Of a DNA stretch of 64,000 bases, positions 23,631 through 35,870 are shown piece after piece. Location: assembly GCA_030533445.1 (NCBI GenBank), contig JARPUW010000308.1, positions 51,403-115,402 on the forward strand. Direction: 5' to 3'. This DNA comes from Cyprinodon diabolis. Taxonomy: Eukaryota; Chordata; Actinopteri; Cyprinodontiformes; Cyprinodontidae. Positions within the stretch are counted from its first letter, which is position 1. Each line of letters starts with the position of its first letter. The notes beneath the pieces were generated by a model. That model was not told the origin of the DNA and searched no databases. It worked only from the letters and a program-made list of their open reading frames with translations. The position numbers and the translations under genes are program-made.

Positions 23631-25939
23631 GGCAATGAGCAATATGCCAGAATGTATGAGTGTGTATAAGGAAGAGGCTTTTATTCTGTAGAGTCCTTGT
23701 AGTCTTATTTTGAAAGTCTATCATGAATGTGCATCAAAAGATGGGTCACGCCCAGCAGTGATATAGAATCCATTTCCAAATGTTAAATCACTGGTTTTCC
23801 ATGTTATTAGGTGAATAGTTGCTGTATTACAGAGTAAATGGGAGACTTTTATTGTGAAATTTGCTCTGGGGTGTGTTTTGAAAAGGTCACTAGAGTCTAA
23901 TAAAAACAACCTGGAAGAGTTTGGGTCATAATGTTGAGCCATTTGCATCAATTAATGCATTAGTATAATCTAGAGGCTTTTATTTTGTAGGGTCCCTGGA
24001 GTCTTATTTTGAAAGTCCAACAGAGTTGTGTTTATAGAAAATGTTCAGACCCGTCAATGATAGTTGATTACTTTCCAATCGTTAAATCACTCTTTTTCCA
24101 TGTTATTAGGGCAGTAGATGAAGCGGAAATGGGAGGCTTTTATTTTGAAATTTGCTATAGGGTGTGTTTTAAACAGTCTCCTAGAGTCTATTCTCTAAAA
24201 CGGGGTTGAGTTTGGGTCATAATGTTGAGCCATATAGGGCAATAAATATATGTAAAAAATATAGAGGCTTTTATTTTGTAGGGTCCCTGGAGTCTTATTT
24301 TGAAAGTCTATCAGTGCTGAGTGGCAAGGGAAGTGTCATGGACAGCAGTCATATAGTATCCATTTCCCAATGTTAAATCAGTCCTTTCACCCTCCATTAG
24401 ATTAATATGTGCTGTTTAAAACAGCAGAGGTAAAATCTGTTTGAAGCTTGGTAACCTTGACAACGCTTAACGAGCCTCTCACTGACACAGACAACAGCTG
24501 CACTCACTATTGGTTTCTTCTTCCCAGGCTTTTTTGTATGGGAAGAACGGCACCGAACAAACGACTACTGATCAAAAACCGTATGAGTTATTCAAAAAAC
24601 ATTTTCACCATGAGCATCAGCAATCCTTCGACTCCAACTATACCAACTTTGGTGTATGTGTGTCATTCAGAAAAATATTTATGACCAGTTGAAAACACAT
24701 AGTCTGATTCGTTTCTCTCCCATCTTCAGCTCAAAAAGAATAGAGAAAGGCTGAAACTCTCATCGACTTTAGGTTGGTCTGGAGGGTTTTTAAGGAAAAG
24801 TATTAATCCTACCGTAATTCCGAAGACATTGTGTGAGTCCAGAGGTTTCAGTCTACAAACTGACCAAAAATGGTGACTGTAGCTCCAAATATGTGGCCGT
24901 GAGGGCGAGAATAAGATGTTTGATCTTAAAAAAATGGCCGCCTCACACTAAGATTTCAGCAGCTGCACTCTAGCAGGCTGCTGCAGAAGCTAACTGTCAG
25001 CTAGCTTCCAGGTGCTTACCCTCCGAACAAACGACTGCTGAGCAAAAACCGTAAAAGGTATCTGAAAAATTCTTTAAGTGAAAGCAACATCTATCCTTTG
25101 TCTCAGACTGGGGTAACCTTCATGTCTGTAGGTCTTTCACAACCCAAAACGAAGCACAAACAAAATGGTTGGCCCACCTGCTCCTCCCTTTGTTTGAACT
25201 GCAGGACCTCACTCTCACTGACCTTTTAGCTGCTAAAGCACCCCTCCGAACAAACGACTGCTGAGTAAAAACCGTAAAAGGTATCTGAAAAATTCTTTTT
25301 ATCTAAGCGACAGCTATATCTTGTCTTCAATTGGAGTAACTTTCATGGCTGTAGGTCATCTACAAACTGAATGGGAAGAGAAAGAAAAAGAAAAAACGTT
25401 TCATCACACCTAAGCTTCTAATTGAGCTAGCTGCAGCAGGTCACTGTCACTCAGCTTTCAGGTGCTTAAAATGTCCTCCGAACAAACGACTGCTGAGCAA
25501 AAACCGTATGAGTTATTCAAAAAAATTTTTCACCGTGAGCGTCAGTCATCCTTCGACTCCAACTATGCCAACTTTGGTGTATGTGTGTCATTCAGAAAAA
25601 TATTTATGACGACTTTAAAACACATAGTCTGATTCGTTTTTCTCCCCTCTTCTGCTCCAAAACCAATGAAAAACGGCTCTGATTTTCATCGACTTTAGGT
25701 CGGTCTGGAGGGTTTTTAAGGAAAAGTATTAATCCTACCGTAATTCCGAAGATATTGTGTGGGTCCAGAGATTTCAGTCTACAAACTGACCAAAAATGGT
25801 GACTCTAGCTATAAATATGTGGCCGTGAGGGCGAGTTTAAAATGTTTTTTTGTGTTTAAAAAACGCCTGCCTCACACTCTAGCTTTTCAGTTGCTCCACT
25901 CTAGCAGGCTGGATTTTGCTAAAACTTTGTGGCGCTTGA

Positions 25940-28900
25940 GGTCTGATTATACAAAAACCGTAGCAGTTATCAACATACCATCTTCAGTTTTAAATAGACG
26001 AAGGATTTATCTACAAACTGAGCTTCAAACTGTTTTTCTAGGTGAATGTATGCCGACACAGTGAAGTGCTGTTTTTTATGCTTTTTTTTTCCTCTCCCCA
26101 TTCATTTCCTATGGGATTTTTTTGCGACGTTTTCGCTAATAATTCGCAAACCTTCGGACTAATGAGAAAGTTTTATACAAGCACACATCACCCCATTGGT
26201 CCCGACGCGTGTGCCAACTTTGGGCCCGATCCGCCAAACCGTGCGGGACTAGTTACGTGCCGAAGTTTTGGGTATACGGGAGAATTATAATAACTAGAAA
26301 ATTTCTAAAGAAATTTTGAGGGGGGCCACCTACTGCCCGTCTGGGGAACCGGGCCAATACGGCCCTGGCAAGTGACGTCGGGGCTCCCCAGACCAACTGC
26401 TTACGCCTTTGAGGGCTGCTGAGGGAAGGAAAGAGGGCAAGTTCATGGGCAAAGAGAGCTGTGTGCCACTTGTGCTGAAATCTGGGAAATAGACGTGCAC
26501 AGAGTATGATGCACAAGGGTAATATGGGTTGTCCATATTGAAACACAGTGGGTAAAGCCCAGTTGGCGGGCTTCGCCCGCCTGCTAGGAGCCATCTCAGT
26601 GAAGAAAAAAATCACCAATGGCGGGCTCTGCCCGCCTTCTAAGAGCCATTGCAGTGATGAAATCACCAATGGCGGGCTCCGCCCGCCTGCTAAGAGCCAT
26701 TGCAGTGATGTAATCACCTTTGGCGGGCTCCGCCCGCCTGTTACCATTGGCGGGCTCCGCCCGCCTTCTAAGAGCCATTGCAGTGATGAAATCACCAATG
26801 GCAATGAGCAATATGCCAGAATGTATGAGTGTGTATAAGGAAGAGGCTTTTATTCTGTAGAGTCCTTGTAGTCTTATTTTGAAAGTCTATCATGAATGTG
26901 CATCAAAAGATGGGTCACGCCCAGCAGTGATATAGAATCCATTTCCAAATGTTAAATCACTGGTTTTCCATGTTATTAGGTGAATAGTTGCTGTATTACA
27001 GAGTAAATGGGAGACTTTTATTGTGAAATTTGCTCTGGGGTGTGTTTTGAAAAGGTCACTAGAGTCTAATAAAAACAACCTGGAAGAGTTTGGGTCATAA
27101 TGTTGAGCCATTTGCATCAATTAATGCATTACTATAATCTAGAGGCTTTTATTTTGTAGGGTCCCTGGAGTCTTATTTTGAAAGTCCAACAGAGTTGTGT
27201 TTATAGAAAATGTTCAGACCCGTCAATGATAGTTGATTACTTTCCAATCGTTAAATCACTCTTTTTCCATGTTATTAGGGCAGTAGATGAAGCGGAAATG
27301 GGAGGCTTTTATTTTGAAATTTGCTATAGGGTGTGTTTTAAACAGTCTCCTAGAGTCTATTCTCTAAAACGGGGTTGAGTTTGGGTCATAATGTTGAGCC
27401 ATATAGAGCAATAAATATATGTAAAAAATATAGAGGCTTTTATTTTGTAGGGTCCCTGGAGTCTTATTTTGAAAGTCTATCAGTGCTGAGTGGCAAGGGA
27501 AGTGTCATGTACAGCAGTCATATAGTATCCATTTCCCAATGTTAAATCAGTCCTTTCACCCTCCATTAGATTAATATGTGCTGTTTAAAACAGCAGAGGT
27601 AAAATCTGTTTGAAGCTTGGTAACCTTGACAACGCTTAACGAGCCTCTCACTGACACAGACAACAGCTGCACTCACTATTGGTTTCTTCTTCCCAGGCTT
27701 TTTTGTATGGGAAGAACGGCACCGAACAAACGACTACTGATCAAAAACCGTATGAGTTATTCAAAAAACATTTTCACCATGAGCATCAGCAATCCTTCGA
27801 CTCCAACTATACCAACTTTGGTGTATGTGTGTCATTCAGAAAAATATTTATGACGAGTTGAAAACACATAGTCTGATTCGTTTTTCTCCCATCTTCAGCT
27901 CAAAAAGAATGGAGAAAGGCTGAAACTCTCATCCACTTTAGGTTGGTCTGGAGGGTTTTTAAGGCAAAGTATTAATCCTACCGTAATTCCGAAGACATTG
28001 TGTGAGTCCAGAGGTTTCAGTCTACAAACTGACCAAAAATGGTGACTGTAGCTCCAAATATGTGGCCGTGAGGGCGAGAATAAGATGTTTGATCTTAAAA
28101 AATGGCCGCCTCACACTAAGATTTCAGCAGCTGCACTCTAGCAGGCTGCTGCAGAAGCTAACTGTCAGCTAGCTTCCAGGTGCTTACCCTCCGAACAAAC
28201 GACTGCTGAGCAAAAACCGTAAAAGATATCTGAAAAATTCTTTCAGTGAAAGCAACATCTATCCTTTGTCTCAGACTGGGGTAACCTTCATGTCTGTAGG
28301 TCTTTCACAACCCAAAACGAAGCACAAACAAAATGGTTGGCCCACCTGCTCCTCCCTTTGTTTGAACTGCAGGACCTCACTCTCACTCACCTTTTAGCTG
28401 CTAAAGCACCCCTCCGAACAAACGACTGCTGAGTAAAAACCGTAAAAGGTATCTGAAAAATTCTTTTTATCTAAGCGACAGCTATATCTTGTCTTCAATT
28501 GGAGTAACTTTCATGGCTGTAGGTCATCTACAAACTGAATGGGAAGAGAAAGAAAAAGAAAAAACGTTTCATCACAGCTAAGCTTCTAATTGAGCTAGCT
28601 GCAGCAGGTCACTGTCACTCAGCTTTCAGGTGCTTAAAATGTCCTCCGAACAAACGACTGCTGAGCAAAAACCGTATGAGTTATTCAAAAAATTTTTTCA
28701 CCGTGAGCGTCAGTCATCCTTCGACTCCAACTATGCCAACTTTGGTGTATGTGTGTCATTCAGAAAAATATTTATGACGAGTTTAAAACACATAGTCGGA
28801 TTCGTTTTTCTCCCCTCTTCTGCTCCAAAACCAATGAAAAACGGCTCTGATTTTCATCGACTTTAGGTCGGTCTGGAGGGTTTTTAAGGAAAAGTATTAA

Positions 28901-29107
28901 TCCTACCGTAATTCCGAAGATATTGTGTGGGTCCAGAGATTTCAGTCTACAAACTGACCAAAAATGGTGACTCTAGCTATAAATATGTGGCCGTGAGGGC
29001 GAGTTTAAAATGTTTTTTTGTGTTTAAAAAACGCCTGCCTCACACTCTAGCTTTTCAGTTGCTCCACTCTAGCAGGCTGGATTTTGCTAAAACTTTGTGG
29101 CGCTTGA
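25940..29107 (+). repeat. macrosatellite unit 9 (subfamily A)
   Basis: There is no 66-bp monomer, and the A markers are present throughout. A CpG transition at 25980 turns ccgtc into ccatc. A private cacagctaag variant lies near 28575. Confidence 0.97.
26565..26799 (+). repeat. 51-bp double-hairpin minisatellite, unit 9, 5 hairpins
   Basis: Standard 235-bp form. Confidence 0.93.
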
Positions 29108-32100
29108 GGTCTGATTATACAAAAACCGTAGCAGTTATCAACATACCGTCTTCAGTTTTAAATAGACGAAGGATTTATCTACAAACTGAGCTTCAAACTG
29201 TTTTTCTAGGTGAATGTATGCCGACACAGTGAAGTGCTGTTTTTTATGCTTTTTTTTTCCTCTCCCCATTCATTTCCTATGGGATTTTTTTGCGACGTTT
29301 TCGCTAATAATTCGCAAACCTTCGGACTAATGAGAAAGTTTTATACAAGCACACATCACCCCATTGGTCCCGACGCGTGTGCCAACTTTGGGCCCGATCC
29401 GCCAAACCGTGCGGGACTAGTTACGCGCCGAAGTTTTGGGTATACGGGAGAATTATAATAATAACTAGAAAATTTCTAAAGAAATTTTGAGGGGGGCCAC
29501 CTACTGCCCGTCTGGGGAACCGGGCCAATACGGCCCTGGCAAGTGACGTCGGGGCTCCCCAGACCAACTGCTTACGCCTTTGAGGGCTGCTGAGGGAAGG
29601 AAAGAGGGCAAGTTCATGGGTAAAGAGAGCTGTGTGCCACTTGTGCTGAAATCTGGGAAATAGACGTGCACAGCGTATGATGCACAAGGGTAATATGGGT
29701 TGTCCATATTGAAACACAGTGGGTAAAGCCCAGTTGGCGGGCTTCGCCCGCCTGCGAGGAGCCATCTCAGTGAAGAAAAAAATCACCAATGGCGGGCTCT
29801 GCCCGCCTTCTAAGAGCCATTGCAGTGATGAAATCACCAATGGCGGGCTCCGCCCGCCTGCTAAGAGCCATTGCAGTGATGTAATCACCTTTGGCGGGCT
29901 CCGCCCGCCTGTTACCATTGGCGGGCTCCGCCCGCCTTCTAAGAGCCATTGCAGTGATGAAATCACCAATGGCAATGAGCAATATGCCAGAATGTATAAG
30001 TGTGTATAAGGAAGAGGCTTTTATTCTGTAGAGTCCTTGTAGTCTTATTTTGAAAGTCTATCATGAATGTGCATCAAAAGATGGGTCACGCCCAGCAGTG
30101 ATATAGAATCCATTTCCAAATGTGAAATCACTGGTTTTCCATGTTATTAGGTGAATAGTTGCTGTATTACAGAGTAAATGGGAGACTTTTATTGTGAAAT
30201 TTGCTCTGGGTGTGTTTTGAAAAGGTCACTAGAGTCTAATAAAAACAACCTGGAAGAGTTTGGGTCATAATGTTGAGCCATTTGCATCAATTAATGCATT
30301 AGTATAATCTAGAGGCTTTTATTTTGTAGGGTCCCTGGAGTCTTATTTTGAAAGTCCAACAGAGTTGTGTTTATAGAAAATGTTCAGACCCGTCAATGAT
30401 AGTTGATTACTTTCCAATCGTTAAATCACTCTTTTTCCATGTTATTAGGGCAGTAGATGAAGCGGAAATGGGAGGCTTTTATTTTGAAATTTGCTATAGG
30501 GTGTGTTTTAAACAGTCTCCTAGAGTCTATTCTCTAAAACGGGGTTGAGTTTGGGTCATAATGTTGAGCCATATAGGGCAATAAATATATGTAAAAAATA
30601 TAGAGGCTTTTATTTTGTAGGGTCCCTGGAGTCTTATTTTGAAAGTCTATCAGTGCTGAGTGGCAAGGGAAGTGTCATGGACAGCAGTCATATAGTATCC
30701 ATTTCCCAATGTTAAATCAGTCCTTTCACCCTCCATTAGATTAATATGTGCTGTTTAAAACAGCAGAGGTAAAATCTGTTTGAAGCTTGGTAACCTTGAC
30801 AACGCTTAACGAGCCTCTCACTGACACAGACAACAGCTGCACTCACTATTGGTTTCTTCTTCCCAGGCTTTTTTGTATGGGAAGAACGGCACCGAACAAA
30901 CGACTACTGATCAAAAACCGTATGAGTTATTCAAAAAACATTTTCACCATGAGCATCAGCAATCCTTCGACTCCAACTATACCAACTTTGGTGTATGTCT
31001 GTCATTCAGAAAAATATTTATGACGAGTTGAAAACACATAGTCTGATTCGTTTCTCTCCCATCTTCAGCTCAAAAAGAATAGAGAAAGGCTGAAACTCTC
31101 ATCGACTTTAGGTTGGTCTGGAGGGTTTTTAAGGAAAAGTATTAATCCTACCGTAATTCCGAAGACATTGTGTGAGTCCAGAGGTTTCAGTCTACAAACT
31201 GACCAAAAATGGTGACTGTAGCTCCAAATATGTGGCCGTGAGGGCGAGAATAAGATGTTTGATCTGAAAAAAATGGCCGCCTCACACTAAGATTTCAGCA
31301 GCTGCACTCTAGCAGGCTGCTGCAGAAGCTAACTGTCAGCTAGCTTCCAGGTGCTTACCCTCCGAACAAACGACTGCTGAGCAAAAACCGTAAAAGATAT
31401 CTGAAAAATTCTTTCAGTGAAAGCAACATCTATCCTTTGTCTCAGACTGGGGTAACCTTCATGTCTGTAGGTCTTTCACAACCCAAAACGAAGCACAAAC
31501 AAAATGGTTGGCCCACCTGCTCCTCCCTTTCTTTTAACTGCAGGACCTCACTCTCACTCACCTTTTAGCTGCTAAAGCACCCCTCCGAACAAACGACTGC
31601 TGAGTAAAAACCGTAAAAGGTATCTGAAAAATTCTTTTTATCTAAGCGACAGCTATATCTTGTCTTCGATTGGAGTAACTTTCATGGCTGTAGGTCATCT
31701 ACAACCTGAATGGGAAGAGAAAGAAAAAGAAAAAACGTTTCATCACACCTAAGCTTCTAATTGAGCTAGCTGCAGCAGGTCACTGTCACTCAGCTTTCAG
31801 GTGCTTAAAATGTCCTCCGAACAAACGACTGCTGAGCAAAAACCGTATGAGTTATTCAAAAAATTTTTTCACCGTGAGCGTCAGTCATCCTTCGACTCCA
31901 ACTATGCCAACTTTGGTGTATGTGTGTCATTCAGAAAAATATTTATGACGAGTTTAAAACACATAGTCTGATTCGTTTTTCTCCCCTCTTCTGCTCCAAA
32001 ACCAATGAAAAACAGCTCTGATTTTCATCGACTTTAGGTCGGTCTGGAGGGTTTTTAAGGAAAAGTATTAATCCTACCGTAATTCCGAAGATATTGTGTG

Positions 32101-32278
32101 GGTCCAGAGATTTCAGTCTACAAACTGACCAAAAATGGTGACTCTAGCTATAAATATGTGGCCGTGAGGGCGAGTTTAAAATGTTTTTTTGTGTTTAAAA
32201 AACGCCTGCCTCACACTCTAGCTTTTCAGTTGCTCCACTCTAGCAGGCTGGATTTTGCTAAAACTTTGTGGCGCTTGA
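29108..32278 (+). repeat. macrosatellite unit 10 (subfamily B2)
   Basis: This is a near twin of unit 7, sharing at least five rare variants with it. It has no 66-bp monomer and five GC hairpins. It is followed by a B3 unit, as unit 7 is. Confidence 0.97.
29736..29970 (+). repeat. 51-bp double-hairpin minisatellite, unit 10, 5 hairpins
   Basis: Standard form with the ctgcgagg linker shared with units 7 and 12. Confidence 0.93.
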
Positions 32279-32633
32279 GGTCTGATTATACAAAAACCGT
32301 AGCAGTTATCAACATACCGTCTTCAGTTTTAAATAGACGAAGGATTTATCTACAAACTGAGCTTCAAACTGTTTTTCTAGGTGAATGTATGGCGACACAG
32401 TGAAGTGCTGTTTTTTATGCTTTTTTTTTCCTCTCCCCATTCATTTCCTATGGGATTTTTTTGCGACGTTTTCGCTAATAATTCGCAAACCTTCGGACTA
32501 ATGAGAAAGTTTTATACAAGCACACATCACCCCATTGGTCCCGACGCGTGTGCCAACTTTGGGCCCGATCCGCCAAACCGTGCGGGACTAGTTACGTGCC
32601 GAAGTTTTGGGTATACGGGAGAATTATAATAAT

Positions 32634-33054
32634 AATAATACGCGGAATAAATATGTGCAATAGTAGTAGGTGGGCCATGCCTTCGGCATGTGGCCCCCCA
32701 ATAATACGCGGAATAAATATGTGCAATAGTAGTAGGTGGGCCATGCCTTCGGCATGTGGCCCCCCAATAATAATACGCGGAATAAATATGTGCAATAGTA
32801 GTAGGTGGGCCATGCCTTCGGCATGTGGCCCCCCAATAATAATACGCGGAATAAATATGTGCAATAGTAGTAGGTGGGCCATGCCTTCGGCATGTGGCCC
32901 CCCAATAATACGCGGAATAAATATGTGCAATAGTAGTAGGTGGGCCATGCCTTCGGCATGTGGCCCCCCAATAATACGCGGAATAAATATGTGCAATAGT
33001 AGTAGGTGGGCCATGCCTTCGGCATGTGGCCCCCCAATAATAATAATACGCGGA
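32634..33054 (+). repeat. 66-bp hairpin minisatellite, unit 11, six copies plus a truncated seventh
   Basis: Six complete copies end at 33035. A partial copy at 33036-33054 stops after tacgcgga and joins actag directly, so the hairpin part of the last monomer is deleted. The junction shares aa with both parents, consistent with a microhomology deletion. Confidence 0.93.
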
Positions 33055-33326
33055 ACTAGAAAATTTCTAAAGAAATTTTGAGGGGGGCCACCTACTGCCC
33101 GTCTGGGGAACCGGGCCAATACGGCCCTGGCAAGTGACGTCGGGGCTCCCCAGACCAACTGCTTACGCCTTTGAGGGCTGCTGAGGGAAGGAAAGAGGGC
33201 AAGTTCATGGGCAAAGAGAGCTGTGTGCCACTTGTGCTGAAATCTGGGAAATAGACGTGCACAGCGTATGATGCACAAGGGTAATATGGGTTGTCCATAT
33301 TGAAACACAGTGGGTAAAGCCCAGTT

Positions 33327-33561
33327 GGCGGGCTTCGCCCGCCTGCTAGGAGCCATCTCAGTGAAGAAAAAAATCACCAATGGCGGGCTCTGCCCGCCTT
33401 CTAAGAGCCATTGCAGTGATGAAATCAACAATGGCGGGCTCCGCCCGCCTGCTAAGAGCCATTGCAGTGATGTAATCACCTTTGGCGGGCTCCGCCCGCC
33501 TATTACCATTGGCGGGCTCCGCCCGCCTTCTAAGAGCCATTGCAGTGATGAAATCACCAAT
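33327..33561 (+). repeat. 51-bp double-hairpin minisatellite, unit 11, 5 hairpins
   Basis: One CCAAT copy is altered to caacaatgg near 33428, and the short copy reads ctattacc instead of ctgttacc. Confidence 0.93.
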
Positions 33562-35870
33562 GGCAATGAGCAATATGCCAGAATGTATGAGTGTGTATAA
33601 GGAAGAGGCTTTTATTCTGTAGATTCCTTGTAGTCTTATTTTGAAAGTCTATCATAAATGTGCATCAAAAGATGGTTCACGCCCAGCAGTGATATAGAAT
33701 CCATTTCCAAATGTTAAATCACTGGTTTTCCATGTTATTAGGTGAATAGTTGCTGTATTACAGAGTAAATGGGAGACTTTTATTGTGAAATTTGCTCTGG
33801 GGTGTGTTTTGAAAAGGTCACTAGAGTCTAATAAAAACAACCTGGAAGAGTTTGGGTCATAATGTTGAGCCATTTGCATCAATTAATGCATTAGTATAAT
33901 CTAGAGGCTTTTATTTTGTAGGGTCCCTGGAGTCTTATTTTGAAAGTCCAACAGAGTTGTGTTTATAGAAAATGTTCAGACCCGTCAATGATAGTTGATT
34001 ACTTTCCAATCGTTAAATCACTCTTTTTCCATGTTATTAGGGCAGTAGATGAAGCGGAAATGGGAGGCTTTTATTTTGAAATTTGCTATAGGGTGTGTTT
34101 TAAACAGTCTCCTAGAGTCTATTCTCTAAAACGGGGTTGAGTTTGGGTCATAATGTTGAGCCATATAGGGCAATAAATATATGTAAAAAATATAGAGGCT
34201 TTTATTTTGTAGGGTCCCTGGAGTCTTATTTTGAAAGTCTATCAGTGCTGAGTGGCAAGGGAAGTGTCATGGACAGCAGTCATATAGTATCCATTTCCCA
34301 ATGTTAAATCAGTCCTTTCACCCTCCATTAGATTAATATGTGCTGTTTAAAACAGCAGAGGTAAAATCTGTTTGAAGCTTGGTAACCTTGACAACGCTTG
34401 ACGAGCCTCTCACTGACACAGACAACAGCTGCACTCACTATTGGTTTCTTCTTCCCAGGCTTTTTTGTATGGGAAGAACGGCACCGAACAAACGACTACT
34501 GATCAAAATCCGTATGAGTTATTCAAAAAACATTTTCACCATGAGCATCAGCAATCCTTCGACTCCAACTATACCAACTTTGGTGTATGTGTGTCATTCA
34601 GAAAAATATTTATGACGAGTTGAAAACACATAGTCTGATTCGTTTCTCTCCCATCTTCAGCTCAAAAAGAATAGAGAAAGGCTGAAACTCTCATCGACTT
34701 TAGGTTGGTCTGGAGGGTTTTTAAGGAAAAGTATTAATCCTACCGTAATTCCGAAGACATTGTGTGAGTCCAGAGGTTTCAGTCTACAAACTGACCAAAA
34801 ATGGTGACTGTAGCTCCAAATATGTGGCCGTGAGGGCGAGAATAAGATGTTTGATCTTAAAAAAATGGCCGCCTCACACTAAGATTTCAGCAGCTGCACT
34901 CTAGCAGGCTGCTGCAGAAGCTAACTGTCAGCTAGCTTCCAGGTGCTTACCCTCCGAACAAACGACTGCTGAGCAAAAACCGTAAAAGATATCTGAAAAA
35001 TTCTTTCAGTGAAAGCAACATCTATCCTTTGTCTCAGACTGGGGTAACCTTCATGTCTGTAGGTCTTTCACAACCCAAAACGAAGCACAAACAAAATGGT
35101 TGGCCCACCTGCTCCTCCCTTTGTTTGAACTGCAGGACCTCACTCTCACTCACCTTTTAGCTGCTAAAGCACCCCTCCGAACAAACGACTGCTGAGTAAA
35201 AACCGTAAAAGGTATCTGAAAAATTCTTTTTATCTAAGCGACAGCTATATCTTGTCTTCAATTGGAGTAACTTTCATGGCTGTAGGTCATCTACAAACTG
35301 AATGGGAAGAGAAAGAAAAAGAAAAAACGTTTCATCACACCTAAGCTTCTAATTGAGCTAGCTGCAGCAGGTCACTCTCACTCAGCTTTCAGGTGCTTAA
35401 AATGTCCTCCGAACAAACGACTGCTGAGCAAAAACCGTATGAGTTATTCAAAAAGATTTTTCACCGTGAGCGTCAGTCATCCTTCGACTCCAACTATGCC
35501 AACTTTGGTGTATGTGTGTCATTCAGAAAAATATTTATGACGAGTTTAAAACACATAGTCTGATTCGTTTTTCTCCCCTCTTCTGCTCCAAAACCAATGA
35601 AAAACGGCTCTGATTTTCATCGACTTTAGGTCGGTCTGGAGGGTTTTTAAGGAAAAGTATTAATCCTACCGTAATTCCGAAGATATTGTGTGGGTCCAGA
35701 GATTTCAGTCTACAAACTGACCAAAAATGGTGACTCTAGCTATAAATATGTGGCCGTGAGGGCGAGTTTAAAATGTTTTTTTGTGTTTAAAAAACGCCTG
35801 CCTCACACTCTAGCTTTTCAGTTGCTCCACTCTAGCAGGCTGGATTTTGCTAAAACTTTGTGGCGCTTGA

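Larger units (their letters stand above)
22702..25939 (+). repeat. macrosatellite unit 8 (subfamily B3)
   Basis: It has one 66-bp monomer and five GC hairpins. It is most like unit 11 in the S and Q regions. Private changes include atgaccagttg near 24683, tttaagtgaaag near 25076 and actgacctttt near 25220. Confidence 0.95.
32279..35870 (+). repeat. macrosatellite unit 11 (subfamily B3), longest unit
   Basis: The 3592 bp are the 3171-bp base length plus a 421-bp array of six complete and one truncated 66-bp monomer at 32634-33054. The variant cgcttgacg near 34398 is shared only with unit 16. A gatcaaaatcc variant near 34505 is private. Confidence 0.97.
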
